The notes beneath the pieces were generated by a model. It saw only the letters and a program-made list of their open reading frames with translations. It was not told the origin of the DNA and made no database searches. The position numbers and the translations under genes were made by a program. A stretch of DNA of 13,719 bases from Globobulimina sp. (taxonomy: Eukaryota; Foraminifera; Rotaliida), in assembly GCA_003354225.1 (NCBI GenBank), contig PIVH01000008.1, positions 1 to 13,719 of the forward strand. Direction: 5' to 3'. Positions 13,636 through 13,719 of this stretch are shown here, in pieces (positions within the stretch are counted from its first letter, which is position 1; the number at the start of each line of letters is the position of its first letter).

Positions 13636-13719
13636 ATTGCATTAGCAGAAGAATATTCAAAGTACTCAGCGAACATCGATTACACGCTTAAAGCAGGAAA
13701 TAGACGAGATATATCAAGG
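13582..13719 (+). CDS. Secreted or outer-membrane protein, N-terminal fragment (cut by window end)
   Basis: The first 46 codons of a gene that continues past the right edge. The start MFYRIGIFIFLLISVITN, then IALA before EEYSKY, is a typical Sec signal peptide with likely cleavage after Ala22. The mature part begins EEYSKYSANIDYTLKAG. AAGGG (13574-13578) precedes the ATG, but with only three bases of spacing. The start could instead be a little downstream, though no in-frame ATG follows before the hydrophobic stretch. The sequence is too short to name; an outer-membrane barrel or adhesin-type protein is one guess. It lies downstream of the LuxR-type gene in the same direction. Confidence 0.6.
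   Translation, partial: MFYRIGIFIFLLISVITNIALAEEYSKYSANIDYTLKAGNRRDISR

Overview
The window looks like the backbone of a conjugative or mobilizable plasmid from an A+T-rich gammaproteobacterium. By general resemblance the ParA/ParB/Rep set, the TraA-type relaxase and the LuxR-like regulator point to Legionellales (Legionella, Coxiella or Rickettsiella-like hosts). That placement is inferred from family resemblance and base composition, not from a database search. No rRNA, tRNA, transposase, integrase or CRISPR array is visible.

Left part (1-5485), DNA transfer. A small coiled-coil, single-membrane-pass protein gene (minus strand) diverges from a VirD4/TraD-type coupling protein gene (plus strand). 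The coupling protein gene converges on a long minus-strand relaxase-helicase gene (TraA type, MOBQ), and the two stop codons overlap by 4 bp. Just upstream of traA is a compact G+C-rich hairpin followed by TATAAGCGCG/CTCTTC. It closely resembles the Ti/RSF1010-type origin of transfer and is called here as oriT. On its other side is a small TraD/MobC-like accessory gene. The layout traA <- oriT -> accessory gene mirrors Ti-type Dtr modules. No mating-pair-formation (T4SS channel) genes are present, so they lie outside the window or are supplied in trans.

Middle part (5735-10006), maintenance. A repeat-rich 450-bp spacer with a good sigma-70 promoter leads into parA-parB, a type Ia partition operon with 3 bp between the genes. 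After parB comes a perfect 32-bp palindrome whose inner arms match the parS arms GTTTC/GAAAC. Next is an intrinsic terminator that is strongest on the minus strand, then two palindromic TTAATCnnGATTAA boxes that together form a 17-bp inverted repeat, then a probable replication initiator gene with a strong ribosome binding site. A minus-strand promoter candidate and the minus-strand terminator would define a short antisense RNA of about 65 nt over the rep leader, a layout expected for copy-number control.

Right part (10007-13719), accessory genes. This holds an AlbA_2/RecG-like ATP-binding regulator that may be made from a leaderless mRNA, an array of 11-bp tandem repeats, a small two-helix membrane protein, and a LuxR/GerE-type regulator. 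The regulator's Shine-Dalgarno site lies in a 9-bp hairpin overlapped by an upstream ORF. The window ends in the first 46 codons of a gene for a secreted protein with a clear signal peptide.
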